From assembly GCA_017475035.1 (NCBI GenBank), contig JAFVGK010000048.1, positions 22,430 through 86,429 of the forward strand: a DNA stretch of 64,000 nucleotides, read 5' to 3'. Below, piece by piece: positions 42,817-51,193 of the stretch (position 1 is the stretch's first letter; each line of letters starts with the position of its first letter). Made by a program: the position numbers and the translations under genes. A model generated the notes under the pieces. The model had not been told where the DNA came from. It searched no databases and was given only the letters and a program-made list of their open reading frames with translations. Source of the stretch: Blautia sp. Its GTDB lineage: Bacteria > Bacillota > Clostridia > Lachnospirales > Lachnospiraceae.

Positions 42817-42847
42817 CAGATACCTGCAGCTTGCTGCGTTGATTACG

Positions 42848-42880
42848 CCGGATGTAAAAGTTATTTATGCACAGATCCTG
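42848..42880 (+). repeat. Element C half-copy
   Basis: GCCGGATGTAAAAGTTATTT followed by ATGCACAGATCCTGA; matches the half-copies at 28930 and 38650. Confidence 0.5.
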
Positions 42881-42919
42881 AATTTGTGCGTATGCTGTAA
42901 TGGGAACGGGGATGATGTT

Positions 42920-43738
42920 TTGAATAAAAAAGCTAAGCGTGTGGCTGCGATTCTGGGAATTATCATATTACTTGCTGCCGCTGTTATGCCCATGGTCTTT
43001 GCGTTCGGCAAAGGAGAAGCAGCAGCGGGTATGTTTCGGGCTTCGTTAGCCGTGGCTGTTATGTTGCCGGTCCTGGCTTACGGCATGTTTCTGGTTTACA
43101 GATTGCTGAAAAAGAAAGGGGAAACGCCTTCAGGTACTTACCGGAACATAGTTTTTGACGTAGGGCAGGTTCTGATGCGTTTTGACTGGGAAGGGTATCT
43201 GGATTCCTATGGGTTTCCTGAAGAAAAAAGAGATGCCATTGCCCGGAGCGTTTTTCTGAGTCCCATATGGGGTGAGCGAGACAGAGGTGCTTTCTCGGAG
43301 GAAGAATATATAAAGCAGTTTGTAAATCTTGCCCCGGAGCTGGAAAACGAGATCCGAAAGGTTGTAGAAGACTCGGATCAAAGCCTGACGCAGATGGACT
43401 ATGCTCAGGCATGGACGGCATATCTTAAAAGCAAGGGATATCGGCTTTATGTTTTGTCAAATTACGGGAAGGTCAGCCTTGACAAAACAAGAGGTAAAAT
43501 GAATTTCCTGAAGAACATGGACGGGGCAGTTTTCTCCTGTGATGTGAAGGTGATCAAACCGGAGCCGGAAATATACCGGATTCTCCTGGATCGATACAGC
43601 CTGGATCCTGCACAGACGGTTTTTCTGGACGACAGTGAGAAAAATTGTGCCGCAGCCCGAAAGCTGGGTATCACGGCGATTCATTTTAAGAATCTGCAGC
43701 AGGCAGAAGAAGAGTTAAGGAAGCTTGGGATCGAATGA
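42920..43738 (+). CDS. Membrane-anchored HAD-superfamily phosphatase
   Basis: A 272-residue protein. Two hydrophobic helices come first (about residues 8-28 and 38-60), then a class IA HAD domain from about residue 73. Its motifs are NIVFDVGQVLMRFDW (nucleophile Asp, motif I), YVLSNYGK (motif II), KVIKPEPEIYRILL (motif III Lys) and TVFLDDSEKNCAAARKLG (motif IV Asp-Asp). The FDVGQVL variant resembles the YihX sugar-phosphate phosphatase group rather than DxDGT-type enzymes. The membrane anchor is unusual for this group. I chose TTG 42920, about eight bases after GGGGA, since the open frame upstream is element C DNA and would give no better start. Confidence 0.7.
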   Translation: MNKKAKRVAAILGIIILLAAAVMPMVFAFGKGEAAAGMFRASLAVAVMLPVLAYGMFLVYRLLKKKGETPSGTYRNIVFDVGQVLMRFDWEGYLDSYGFPEEKRDAIARSVFLSPIWGERDRGAFSEEEYIKQFVNLAPELENEIRKVVEDSDQSLTQMDYAQAWTAYLKSKGYRLYVLSNYGKVSLDKTRGKMNFLKNMDGAVFSCDVKVIKPEPEIYRILLDRYSLDPAQTVFLDDSEKNCAAARKLGITAIHFKNLQQAEEELRKLGIE

Positions 43739-43776
43739 TTCAGGCAGGCATTTTGTTTCGTTTACCCCAAAAAATA

Positions 43777-43794
43777 CCGCACAGGAATGTGCGG
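43777..43794. other. Small hairpin between HAD and SEC-C genes
   Basis: CCGCACA-GGAA-TGTGCGG with no T-run; preceded by a short element B end (ATGATTCAGGC, about 43735-43745). Confidence 0.4.
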
Positions 43795-43824
43795 CGATCT
43801 GACGTAAGGAAAGGATGATAAAAG

Positions 43825-44379
43825 ATGGAACAATTTGATCAGTTACAGATGAATGCAGAGGACACGGCACCGAAGAGCCTGTATGAACAGTGGAATGAGC
43901 TCGGTTATCCGAAACAGGGTAATAAGGCAAAGGTGAAAAAATTCTGGGATGATTATTTTAAGGTGGAGAAGGAAATCTACGCAAAGATCCTCTCACAGCC
44001 GGGCGAGGTGATTTCCGGTACGCTGTCTGAGCTTGCTCAGAAATTCGGCCAGCCGGTACTGACCATGTTCGGATTCATGGACGGCACCAATGACAGTCTG
44101 AAAACACCTTATACGCTGGAAGAGCTTACGGAAGAATCTCAGATTTCTCTCGATTATGACCTTGCTGTTCTGTATAAAAATATGGTGAAGGCGAAAGCGG
44201 ACTGGCTGTATCATCTTCCTCAGTGGAAGGAAATCTTTCCGGAGGAAAAGCTGCAGGAGCTGTATCAGGAGCAGATCAAATCCGGCACCATCGTCAAGCC
44301 TGCGAAGATCGGCAGAAATGATCCCTGCCCCTGCGGAAGCGGAAAGAAATACAAATTCTGCTGCGGCCGTACAGCGTAA
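43825..44379 (+). CDS. SEC-C motif protein
   Basis: A 184-residue protein with an uncharacterised helical N-terminal region (about 1-155) and a C-terminal SEC-C zinc-binding motif at about residues 163-181 ([19 protein letters not shown]). The same motif ends SecA, where it binds zinc and SecB or ribosomes; free-standing SEC-C proteins are thought to interact with the translation or secretion machinery, but this one is uncharacterised. AAGGAAAGG precedes ATG 43825. It converges on aroE with a gap of only 19 bases. Confidence 0.8.
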   Translation: MEQFDQLQMNAEDTAPKSLYEQWNELGYPKQGNKAKVKKFWDDYFKVEKEIYAKILSQPGEVISGTLSELAQKFGQPVLTMFGFMDGTNDSLKTPYTLEELTEESQISLDYDLAVLYKNMVKAKADWLYHLPQWKEIFPEEKLQELYQEQIKSGTIVKPAKIGRNDPCPCGSGKKYKFCCGRTA

Positions 44380-44398
44380 AACAGACAATCATCTGAAA

Positions 44399-45277
44399 TT
44401 ACATTTCCGGTAATAAAGGACGGATGTTCTCTACGGGCATCTGTCTGCCGGTCCAGAGTTCGAAGGCTTTCGCGCCTTGCCACAGAAGCATAGGGAGGCC
44501 GTTCAGGGTCGGGCAGCCGATACTGGCGGCCTCTTTTAATAACCTTGTCTGGCCCGGATGATAGATGACATCCGTAACGGCGAGCCCGCTTCGCAGCAGA
44601 CTCATATCCTGCAGCGGCGTTTCGTCTTCATGCGGCGCCATTCCTACACTGGTGGCGTTGGCCAGAAGTACGCTGCTTTGCAGGGCTTTCTTAAGGGAAG
44701 CGCTGTCCTCCATGGCGTATTGTTCGATCCGGCATGCGGTCCGCGAGCCGATCTGATCGGCAAGATGCTTCATTTTCGGGGCAAAGCGGCTTGAGGGGCG
44801 ATAAAAGACATTAATTTTGCTTACTCCGTCCAGGGCAGCCTGGGCAATGATGGCAGTTGCGGCGCCGCCGGCTCCCAGGACCGTGATTTCTTTTCCGATC
44901 ACATGAATCCCGGATTGAGCGAGGCCTTTCATATATCCGAATCCGTCGGTATTGTATCCGCACAGCTTTCCATCCTTGCAGACAACCGTATTTACGGCAC
45001 CGATTAAGGCGGCTTCCGGGGAGATCACGTCGAGAAGCTCCAGGATTCTGGTTTTGTTTGGCATGGTCAGGTTAAAACCGCTGATCCCACAGATCCGGAG
45101 CCCTTCGACAGCATGGGCAAGCTCTTCTTCCCCAACCTCAAAACAGAGATAAACATAATCCAGGCCAAGAATGCGAAACGCGGTATTATGCATGACCGGA
45201 GAAAAGCTGTGTCGTACCGGGCTGCCTAAGAGCCCCATGAAACCGGTATGCCCCGTGATGGAAGGTAATTCGTACAT
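44399..45277 (-). CDS. aroE: Shikimate dehydrogenase
   Basis: A 292-residue NADP-dependent enzyme that reduces 3-dehydroshikimate to shikimate in aromatic amino acid synthesis. The substrate domain shows GSPVRHSFSPVMHNTAF and LTMPNKTRILELL (catalytic Lys); the NADP domain shows VLGAGGAATAIIAQA; the C-terminal part has TDVIYHPGQTRLL and LPMLLWQGAKAFELWTG. I chose ATG 45277, seven bases after AGGAGG; the frame is open a little further upstream. It is divergent from aroD, which performs the preceding step. Confidence 0.94.
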   Translation of the reverse strand: MYELPSITGHTGFMGLLGSPVRHSFSPVMHNTAFRILGLDYVYLCFEVGEEELAHAVEGLRICGISGFNLTMPNKTRILELLDVISPEAALIGAVNTVVCKDGKLCGYNTDGFGYMKGLAQSGIHVIGKEITVLGAGGAATAIIAQAALDGVSKINVFYRPSSRFAPKMKHLADQIGSRTACRIEQYAMEDSASLKKALQSSVLLANATSVGMAPHEDETPLQDMSLLRSGLAVTDVIYHPGQTRLLKEAASIGCPTLNGLPMLLWQGAKAFELWTGRQMPVENIRPLLPEM

Positions 45278-45479
45278 GATGCTGCCTCCTAAGTGAAATT
45301 GACGATGCAATCATAACATGGATGAGGAATGCAGGCAAGATAAAAGACTTTTTTTACAGGAAATGAAGAGATGCCTCGTAAGTATGTGATGGCCTGCCTG
45401 GATCAATGCGGTCAGAACATCACACACTTACGGTTACCGCACAGGTCGGAAAATTTCTTTTTGAAAGGAGAACATCACA

Positions 45480-46220
45480 GTGACACAACCACTTAAGATT
45501 CTGGACACGATTCTGGGCGAGGGAAGCTCCAAGATCTGTATTCCCCTCATTTCTGAAACGATGGATGAACTATTGCAGGAGGCAGAAGAAATCAGGCTTT
45601 TGCACCCGGATCTGGTGGAGTGGAGGGCAGATCATTTAAAATGTCTGAGTCCTGATATCATCGGGGCAATATGCGGACGGCTTTATGAGATATTCTTTCC
45701 GATTCCTGTGATTTTTACCCTTCGGACTAATCTGGAGGGCGGAAGCTTTTTTTATGATTCGGTTTTTTATGAGAATGCTCTTCTTGCCGCAGCGGAATCA
45801 CAAAGAGTCCAGCTGATTGATGTAGAGGCTTTGACCGGACAAAGCTTTAAGATGAATCTGATCCGGGAGCTGAAAAAGCGCTCTGTCTTTACGATTGCTT
45901 CTTATCATAACTTTGCTGAAACGCAAAGCAAAGAAGCGCTGCTGGAGAAGTGGAAACTTCTCGATGACAGCGGCGCGGATATTCTGAAGCTTGCCGTGAT
46001 GCCGGAAACAGCGGAAGATGTGAAGCGACTCATGGAGGTGACGAAGCTGTACAGCCAAAAAACGAACAAGCCGTTGATTTCCATGTCAATGGGGGAAACA
46101 GGACGCATAAGCCGGATCCACAGCGAAGCTTTCGGCTCCTGCGTAACCTTCGCATCGGGCAAGGCCGCCTCTGCTCCGGGGCAGATTTCCATTCAGGAAT
46201 TGAGAAGTTACTTTTCATAA
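45480..46220 (+). CDS. aroD: 3-dehydroquinate dehydratase, type I
   Basis: A 246-residue class I enzyme that dehydrates 3-dehydroquinate through a Schiff base. Active-site residues are visible: VEWRADHL (Glu and Arg), SYHNFAETQ (His), DILKLAVMPE (Schiff-base Lys), MSMGETGRISR and the C-terminal GKAASAPGQISIQEL. The start is GTG at 45480, with GAAAGGAG about eight bases upstream. It is divergent from aroE with 200 bases between, so the two steps may share control, but no operator is visible. Confidence 0.95.
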   Translation: MTQPLKILDTILGEGSSKICIPLISETMDELLQEAEEIRLLHPDLVEWRADHLKCLSPDIIGAICGRLYEIFFPIPVIFTLRTNLEGGSFFYDSVFYENALLAAAESQRVQLIDVEALTGQSFKMNLIRELKKRSVFTIASYHNFAETQSKEALLEKWKLLDDSGADILKLAVMPETAEDVKRLMEVTKLYSQKTNKPLISMSMGETGRISRIHSEAFGSCVTFASGKAASAPGQISIQELRSYFS

Positions 46221-46238
46221 CCTTCCGCCGTCTGAATC

Positions 46239-46286
46239 GTTACAGTTCACAGACTGAGCCGCCTGCGGCTGAGCCGGTACTGTAAC
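46239..46286 (+). terminator. Hairpin after aroD
   Basis: GTTACAGT (46239-46246) pairs with ACTGTAAC (46279-46286), with an inner AGCCGC/GCGGCT stem. No T-run. Confidence 0.45.
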
Positions 46287-46324
46287 CCTGAATGATACAG
46301 ATTTCAGCCTTGTTCAGGAATTCT

Positions 46325-46352
46325 TTGACATTCTTGTAAACCGTGTTATAAT
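46325..46352 (+). promoter_or_regulatory. trkA-trkH promoter
   Basis: TTGACA (46325-46330), 16-base spacer, TATAAT (46347-46352). Confidence 0.85.
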
Positions 46353-46358
46353 CAATGA

Positions 46359-46534
46359 TGAATAATTTTGCATCGACATAGCCTGATTCTGCGGATCGCT
46401 TTCAGGCAAAGCTTTGCCGCGTATCGCCTCCGGGGTCAGTCGTTGCTGAACGCATTCTATTCATTAGAATCCCCATATGGTCCGGGGAAAGAGGCAGAAG
46501 TACCTGTAAGGAATGTTTCGCTAGGAGGATATTT
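46359..46534 (+). promoter_or_regulatory. Long 5' leader of trkA-trkH, possible structured element
   Basis: About 175 bases separate the promoter from trkA. The leader contains an ATTCTA/TAGAAT hairpin (about 46454-46471), CCCCATATGG-TCCGGGG (about 46472-46489) and a partner CTCCGGGG near 46428-46436 that could compete for pairing. I do not recognise a c-di-AMP (ydaO) or other known riboswitch consensus. Confidence 0.35.
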
Positions 46535-47896
46535 ATGAAGATCATCATCATAGGCTGCGGAAAAGTCGGGAAGACCCTGGCTGAGCAGCTTCAGGCAGAG
46601 TCGGAACTGGATTTGACATTGGTAGATATCTCACAGTCAAAGCTCGACGCCATGGATGATACGGATGTCGATGCCTTGACTGTTTTGGGAAATGGCGCAA
46701 GCATCAATACACTGATGGAAGCTGATGTCGAACATGCGGATCTTCTGATCGCCGTGACCGGAAGCGATGAACTGAATCTGCTTTGCTGCCTGATTGCGCA
46801 GAGAGCAGGGCACTGTGCAACGATTGCACGTGTGAGAAATCCTGTTTACAGCAAAGAGATAGAATTCATTAAAGACAGGCTGGAAATTACAACAATCATC
46901 AATCCTGAGCTGGCAGCGGCGCGGGAGATTTCCAGACTTCTTCGCCTGCCTTCCGCGATCAGGATTGATACCTTCGCAAAACGTCAGATTGAACTTCTGA
47001 AGTTTAAGATTCTTCCGGAATTCGGGCTGGACGGAATGACCGTGAGTTCGATTTTAGAGAAGTTAAAGGTAGATATCCTTTTCTGCGGCATTGAGAATAA
47101 AGGCGCCGTTCTGATTCCTAAAGGAAATGATATCATTCATAACGGGGATATTGTTTCATTCCTTGCTACGCCGGAAAACACGTCCAGCTTTTTCAGAAAA
47201 ATCGGTCTGAAGACAAAGCAGGTCAAAAATGCCCTGATTATCGGAGGCGGCACAACAGCCATTTATCTGGCCAGAGAGCTCTCCGGCATGAATATCGATG
47301 TCAAGATCATTGAAAAGAATGAAGAACGCTGCGTTTTTCTGAGTGAGGCGCTTCCCGATGTGACGGTGATCCACGGGGACGGGACGGACCGGACTTTGCT
47401 GATGGAGGAAGGCCTTCTGATTGCGGAATCGATTGTCTCCCTTACTCCGGTGGATGAGGAAAATATTTTTCTTTCCCTTTATGCGAAAACCCGGACAGAC
47501 GCAAAGCTTGTTGCGAAGGTAAACAGGGCAGAGTATAATGAGATTGTGGATACTCTCGATATCGGCAGTGTGATTTATCCCAAGAATATCACTGCCGATT
47601 ATATCGTTCAGTATGTCCGTGCGATGCAGAACTCCATAGGCAGCAATGTGGAAACACTATACCATATCATGGACGGAAAAGCGGAAGCCCTGGAGTTTGT
47701 CATTCGGGACGAATCTCCGGTTTTGGGAAAGCCTCTTTCCGACCTGAAGCTGAAGCCGAATCTTTTGGTGGGCTGTCTGCACCGCAATGGGAAAATCCGC
47801 ATCCCCAGAGGACAGGATACGATCAAAATAGGCGATACGGTAGTAATCGTAACGACACAGCAGGGGCTGAAGGATATCAGCGATATATTGGCATAA
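46535..47896 (+). CDS. trkA: Trk potassium uptake regulatory NAD-binding subunit TrkA
   Basis: A 453-residue cytoplasmic protein with two RCK units, each an NAD-binding Rossmann fold followed by a TrkA-C domain. The first Rossmann fold begins IIIGCGKVGKTLAEQL and the second (about residue 230) begins ALIIGGGTTAIYLAREL; in the second, GGGTTA deviates slightly from GxGxxG. The TrkA-C domains lie at about 140-220 and 370-450. The ring of RCK domains gates the TrkH channel. TAGGAGG lies seven bases before the ATG. trkH follows after 37 bases in the same operon. Confidence 0.95.
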   Translation: MKIIIIGCGKVGKTLAEQLQAESELDLTLVDISQSKLDAMDDTDVDALTVLGNGASINTLMEADVEHADLLIAVTGSDELNLLCCLIAQRAGHCATIARVRNPVYSKEIEFIKDRLEITTIINPELAAAREISRLLRLPSAIRIDTFAKRQIELLKFKILPEFGLDGMTVSSILEKLKVDILFCGIENKGAVLIPKGNDIIHNGDIVSFLATPENTSSFFRKIGLKTKQVKNALIIGGGTTAIYLARELSGMNIDVKIIEKNEERCVFLSEALPDVTVIHGDGTDRTLLMEEGLLIAESIVSLTPVDEENIFLSLYAKTRTDAKLVAKVNRAEYNEIVDTLDIGSVIYPKNITADYIVQYVRAMQNSIGSNVETLYHIMDGKAEALEFVIRDESPVLGKPLSDLKLKPNLLVGCLHRNGKIRIPRGQDTIKIGDTVVIVTTQQGLKDISDILA

Positions 47897-47933
47897 GGAA
47901 CAGGTAACGGACCGTTCCGTAGGGGTAATAAAA

Positions 47934-49373
47934 ATGAATTATGGTATCATTTTTTATCTGGCTGGCTGGATCATGCTGATTTGTGGCTGCCTGATGGCGG
48001 TTCCGCTGCTGACTGCCGTGATTTATATGGAAAAAGCAGGTTTTGCCTTTTTGATTACCATGGTATTCAGCTTTTTAGCCGGCACTTTGATTATCCGCAA
48101 AAAACCTCGCAATAAGGTTTTTTATATCCGCGAGAGCTATATAGCCGTTGCTGTCAGCTGGCTTCTGTTAAGTCTCGTGGGCTGTGTTCCTTTTATTCTC
48201 ACCGGGAGTATTCCGAGCTTTATCAATGCTTTGTTTGAGACGGTTTCCGGCTTTACGACTACGGGCGCGAGTATCCTGAGCGCTGTGGAAGGACTTCCCA
48301 GGAGTATCCTGATCTGGAGAAGCTTCACACATTGGATCGGCGGAATGGGGGTTCTGGTTTTTCTGCTCACCCTGATTCCTTTGACAGGCGGATTCAATAT
48401 GGGTCTGATGAAAGCAGAGAGCCCGGGGCCTTCTGTCAGCCGACTTGTGCCAAAGGTACGTACAACCGCGGTCATTCTGTACCAGATCTACTTCGTACTG
48501 ACCCTTACTCAGGTTGCCCTTCTGCTTTTGGGAGGGCTGCCTCTGTATGACTGCCTGTGTCTTTCCTTTGGTACTGCCGGAACTGGAGGCTTTGGTATTT
48601 TGAATGACAGCTTCGGATCATATTCCAGCTATATTCAGATAGTAACCACAATCTTCATGATCCTTTTCGGCGTGAATTTTAATGTGTACTTTTTCATCAA
48701 GTCCTTCAAGATAAAAAGTGCTTTTCTTATTGAGGAATTCCGGTATTACCTCTGCACGATTCTGATAGCGGTTGTCTTGATTACGGCTAATGTGAGAAGC
48801 TTTTTCCCGACTCTGGGAGAAACGATTAAGCATGCGGCCTTCCAGGTTGGGTCCATTATTACCACAACCGGTTTTTCTACCGCGGATTTTGATCAGTGGC
48901 CTTCTTTTTCCAAGACGATCCTTGTGATGCTGATGTTCTGCGGTGCCTGCGCCGGCAGTACCGGAGGCGGCATCAAGGTTTCCCGTCTTGCCATGCTGGT
49001 AAAGTCCGTAAGCAAGGAGATCCAGATTTATCTTCATCCTAATATCGTGAAAAAGGTGAAAATGGATGGCAAAGTGGTTCCGCATGAAACAATGCGGGCG
49101 ACCAATATATTTCTGACAGTTTATATTGTGATTTTTGCCGCGTCTGTCCTGATCATCTCGCTGGATAATTTTGACGTGACGACAAATTTTACGGCTGTTG
49201 CCGCAACAATCAATAATATCGGCCCCGGTTTATCCAAGGTAGGGCCTGCGTGTAATTTTGACCTGTTTTCGACTCCGTCCAAGCTTATTCTGATTTTCGA
49301 TATGCTGGCGGGGAGACTTGAGATCATTCCGCTGCTGATGTTTATTACACCACGGACATGGAAGAGGTTTTAA
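47934..49373 (+). CDS. trkH: Trk potassium uptake membrane subunit TrkH
   Basis: A 479-residue polytopic potassium transporter subunit with four repeated helix-pore-helix units. The selectivity-filter segments are visible as VSGFTTTGASIL, LSFGTAGTGGFGILN, TTTGFSTADFDQWP and ATINNIGPGLSKVG. The intramembrane gating loop region includes CAGSTGGGIKVSR. The length is normal. It works with TrkA encoded just upstream. A GGGG-containing weak ribosome binding site precedes ATG 47934. A long hairpin terminator follows the stop. Confidence 0.95.
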   Translation: MNYGIIFYLAGWIMLICGCLMAVPLLTAVIYMEKAGFAFLITMVFSFLAGTLIIRKKPRNKVFYIRESYIAVAVSWLLLSLVGCVPFILTGSIPSFINALFETVSGFTTTGASILSAVEGLPRSILIWRSFTHWIGGMGVLVFLLTLIPLTGGFNMGLMKAESPGPSVSRLVPKVRTTAVILYQIYFVLTLTQVALLLLGGLPLYDCLCLSFGTAGTGGFGILNDSFGSYSSYIQIVTTIFMILFGVNFNVYFFIKSFKIKSAFLIEEFRYYLCTILIAVVLITANVRSFFPTLGETIKHAAFQVGSIITTTGFSTADFDQWPSFSKTILVMLMFCGACAGSTGGGIKVSRLAMLVKSVSKEIQIYLHPNIVKKVKMDGKVVPHETMRATNIFLTVYIVIFAASVLIISLDNFDVTTNFTAVAATINNIGPGLSKVGPACNFDLFSTPSKLILIFDMLAGRLEIIPLLMFITPRTWKRF

Positions 49374-49384
49374 GAGTGAAATCG

Positions 49385-49436
49385 GGACGGTTCCTCGTTT
49401 CATTCCTGAATGAAGCGCTGGAACCGTCCTTTCGGT
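49385..49436 (+). terminator. Rho-independent terminator after trkH
   Basis: GGACGGTTCC (49385-49394) pairs with GGAACCGTCC (49420-49429), and the inner CGTTTCATTC/GAATGAAGCG extends the stem to about 20 bp; TTTCGGTT follows. Confidence 0.8.
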
Positions 49437-49493
49437 TATTGTAAAGAGTTGGGTTGTAAAGACGGAATAAAAAGAAAGGCAGGTGAGAAAAGG

Positions 49494-50693
49494 GTGTCAT
49501 GGGTGGACAGATTTTTGGGAAGAAGCCAGGTCAGGATTCACCGGCGGCTTCTGAAAAACGAGTCGGAATATTATGATTTCAGTCTGCTGGCGGTGATTAT
49601 CGCTTTAACAGGGTTCGGGTTGATTATGCTTTACAGTGCAACCGCATATTCGGCCCGGGTTTCCGAAGGAAATGACATGACGTATTTCAGCAAGCAGGGG
49701 GCGATATCAGTAGCTTGTCTGATTATATCCATCGTAGTTTCTCAGCTTGATTATCATCTTCTGGCAAAAGTAGCGGCTCCGTTATATCTGGCATCCCTGG
49801 TTTTGATGGGATTGGTACATACCCCGTTGGGAATCGATTCCCATGGGGCAAAGCGATGGATCGGATATGGACCTGTGAACTTTCAGCCTTCCGAGGTTGC
49901 TAAAATAGCCGTTATCGTAATTCTTTCTTCCTGTATTGTAAGAATGGGAAGAAGGATAGAAAGACTGGGCGGCATTGCCTTTCTTTTAGGCCTGGGCGCT
50001 GTACAGGCAGTATTTTGCTGGCTTGTAACAAATAATCTGAGTACCGGGATTATCATTATGTCAATCACGGCGGGGATGGTGTTTCTGGCGCATCCCAGAA
50101 CCAAGGTCTTTGTCATAGCCGCCGCGGTTATTTCAGGCCTGGTGGGTGTTTTTATACTGGTGATCTCGCGTGCTCCTATACTGAGCTCAAATTTCAGACT
50201 TCGACGGATCATGGTCTGGCTGCAGCCGGAGAAATATGCGGATGGGTACGGATATCAGACGATGCAGGGGCTGTATGCGATCGGGGCCGGAGGAATCATG
50301 GGCAGGGGCCTGGGAAACAGTATCCAGAAGCTGAGCAGTATTCCTGAAGCCCAGAATGATATGATTTTTGCGATTATCTGCGAAGAACTTGGGATTGTCG
50401 GAGCGGTTTTTTTGCTGGGAATGTTTGCTTACATGCTGTACAGACTTTTGTTTATCGCGCAGAACGCGCCGGATTATTTTGGATCGCTTCTGGTGGGAGG
50501 CGTGTTTCTGCACATTGCCTTGCAGGTCATCTTAAACGTCGCGGTTGTGGTGAACCTTATACCAAATACAGGTGTGACGCTGCCGTTTATCAGTTATGGC
50601 GGAACATCTATCCTTTTCCTGATGTTTGAGATGGGAATTGCCCTGAGCGTCTCGAAACAGATCACACTGAGGCATGACAGGCCGGCGTTGTAG
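49494..50693 (+). CDS. ftsW: FtsW/RodA/SpoVE family peptidoglycan polymerase
   Basis: A 399-residue SEDS-family membrane glycosyltransferase with about ten helices. The conserved segments are visible: GLIMLYSATAYSA in helix 1, AKRWIGYGPVNFQPSEVAKIAVI, TNNLSTGIIIMSI, GYGYQTMQGLYAIGAGGIMGRGLGNS with QKLSSIPEAQNDMIFAIICEELG, and IPNTGVTLPFISYGGTS near the C-terminus. FtsW, SpoVE and RodA are hard to separate by eye; the ISYGGTS and PEAQNDMIF motifs fit the FtsW/SpoVE branch. I chose GTG 49494, with AGGTGAG six bases upstream; the open frame before it overlaps the trkH terminator. Confidence 0.85.
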   Translation: MSWVDRFLGRSQVRIHRRLLKNESEYYDFSLLAVIIALTGFGLIMLYSATAYSARVSEGNDMTYFSKQGAISVACLIISIVVSQLDYHLLAKVAAPLYLASLVLMGLVHTPLGIDSHGAKRWIGYGPVNFQPSEVAKIAVIVILSSCIVRMGRRIERLGGIAFLLGLGAVQAVFCWLVTNNLSTGIIIMSITAGMVFLAHPRTKVFVIAAAVISGLVGVFILVISRAPILSSNFRLRRIMVWLQPEKYADGYGYQTMQGLYAIGAGGIMGRGLGNSIQKLSSIPEAQNDMIFAIICEELGIVGAVFLLGMFAYMLYRLLFIAQNAPDYFGSLLVGGVFLHIALQVILNVAVVVNLIPNTGVTLPFISYGGTSILFLMFEMGIALSVSKQITLRHDRPAL

Positions 50694-50699
50694 ACAGGC

Positions 50700-50728
50700 T
50701 TGACAAAAAACTGCCCTTTGCCTATACT
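50700..50728 (+). promoter_or_regulatory. acpP promoter
   Basis: TTGACA (50700-50705), 17-base spacer, TATACT (50723-50728), giving a leader of about 95 bases. Confidence 0.85.
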
Positions 50729-50828
50729 TGTAAGCTATACCAGTCAGACTGATTTTTTGATGAAGTGCAATCAAAGGAAAGACAGAATTAATTTTTTCAT
50801 GGATAGATTCTAAAAAAGGAGGCCAATT

Positions 50829-51062
50829 ATGTTAGAAAAAATGAGGGAAATGTTATCTGAGCAGTTTAATGTTCCTTCCGAGAATATCGGTGAAGATACT
50901 TCTTTTAAGGATGACCTGGGCGCGGATTCCCTTGATCTGTTTGAATTTGTCCTGGCGATCGAGGAGCAGTTCGATATTGAGCTCCCGCAGGAGGAACTGA
51001 CAGAGCTTTATACTGTGGGAGATTTTCTTGCTTACCTTCGCGGGAAGGGGATTGAGATTTAA
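50829..51062 (+). CDS. acpP: Acyl carrier protein
   Basis: A 77-residue acidic four-helix carrier for fatty acid synthesis. The phosphopantetheine attachment serine is Ser34 in LGADSLDLFEFV. The third residue after the DSLD core is Phe-Glu-Phe rather than the more usual Val-Glu, a small difference also seen in Clostridia. AAAGGAGG lies about six bases before ATG. It has its own strong promoter. gltX follows after 131 bases, in which two element A pieces lie; rnc, a frequent acpP neighbour, is absent here. Confidence 0.95.
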   Translation: MLEKMREMLSEQFNVPSENIGEDTSFKDDLGADSLDLFEFVLAIEEQFDIELPQEELTELYTVGDFLAYLRGKGIEI

Positions 51063-51187
51063 ACCTGTAAAACTGCGTTTTGGGAGGAGACATATTTTGC
51101 CCACGGCTGCGTTTTTTTGCAGGCGTGGCTGCAAAATAGTCATCCGTGACCATTGAGTCAAAGTACAAAACTTCGTTTTGAGAGGAG
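51061..51187 (+). repeat. Two element A pieces (A9) between acpP and gltX
   Basis: A right end (AACCTGTAAAACTGCGTTTTGGGAGGAG, split here for reading, 51061-51088), then a more complete diverged copy with GGCTGCAAAATAGTCATCCGTG, CATTGAGTCAAAG and AAAACTTCGTTTTGAGAGGAG (about 51095-51187). The last GAGAGGAG is the gltX ribosome binding site. Confidence 0.75.
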
Positions 51188-51193
51188 AAGAAG

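Noticed and set aside
46353-46534. c-di-AMP (ydaO) riboswitch before trkA
   Set aside because: Position and function fit, but the conserved ydaO core sequences were not found, so only an unnamed leader is reported.
50694-51193. T-box or other known riboswitch before gltX
   Set aside because: The space is filled by acpP and element A copies; no T-box motif found.
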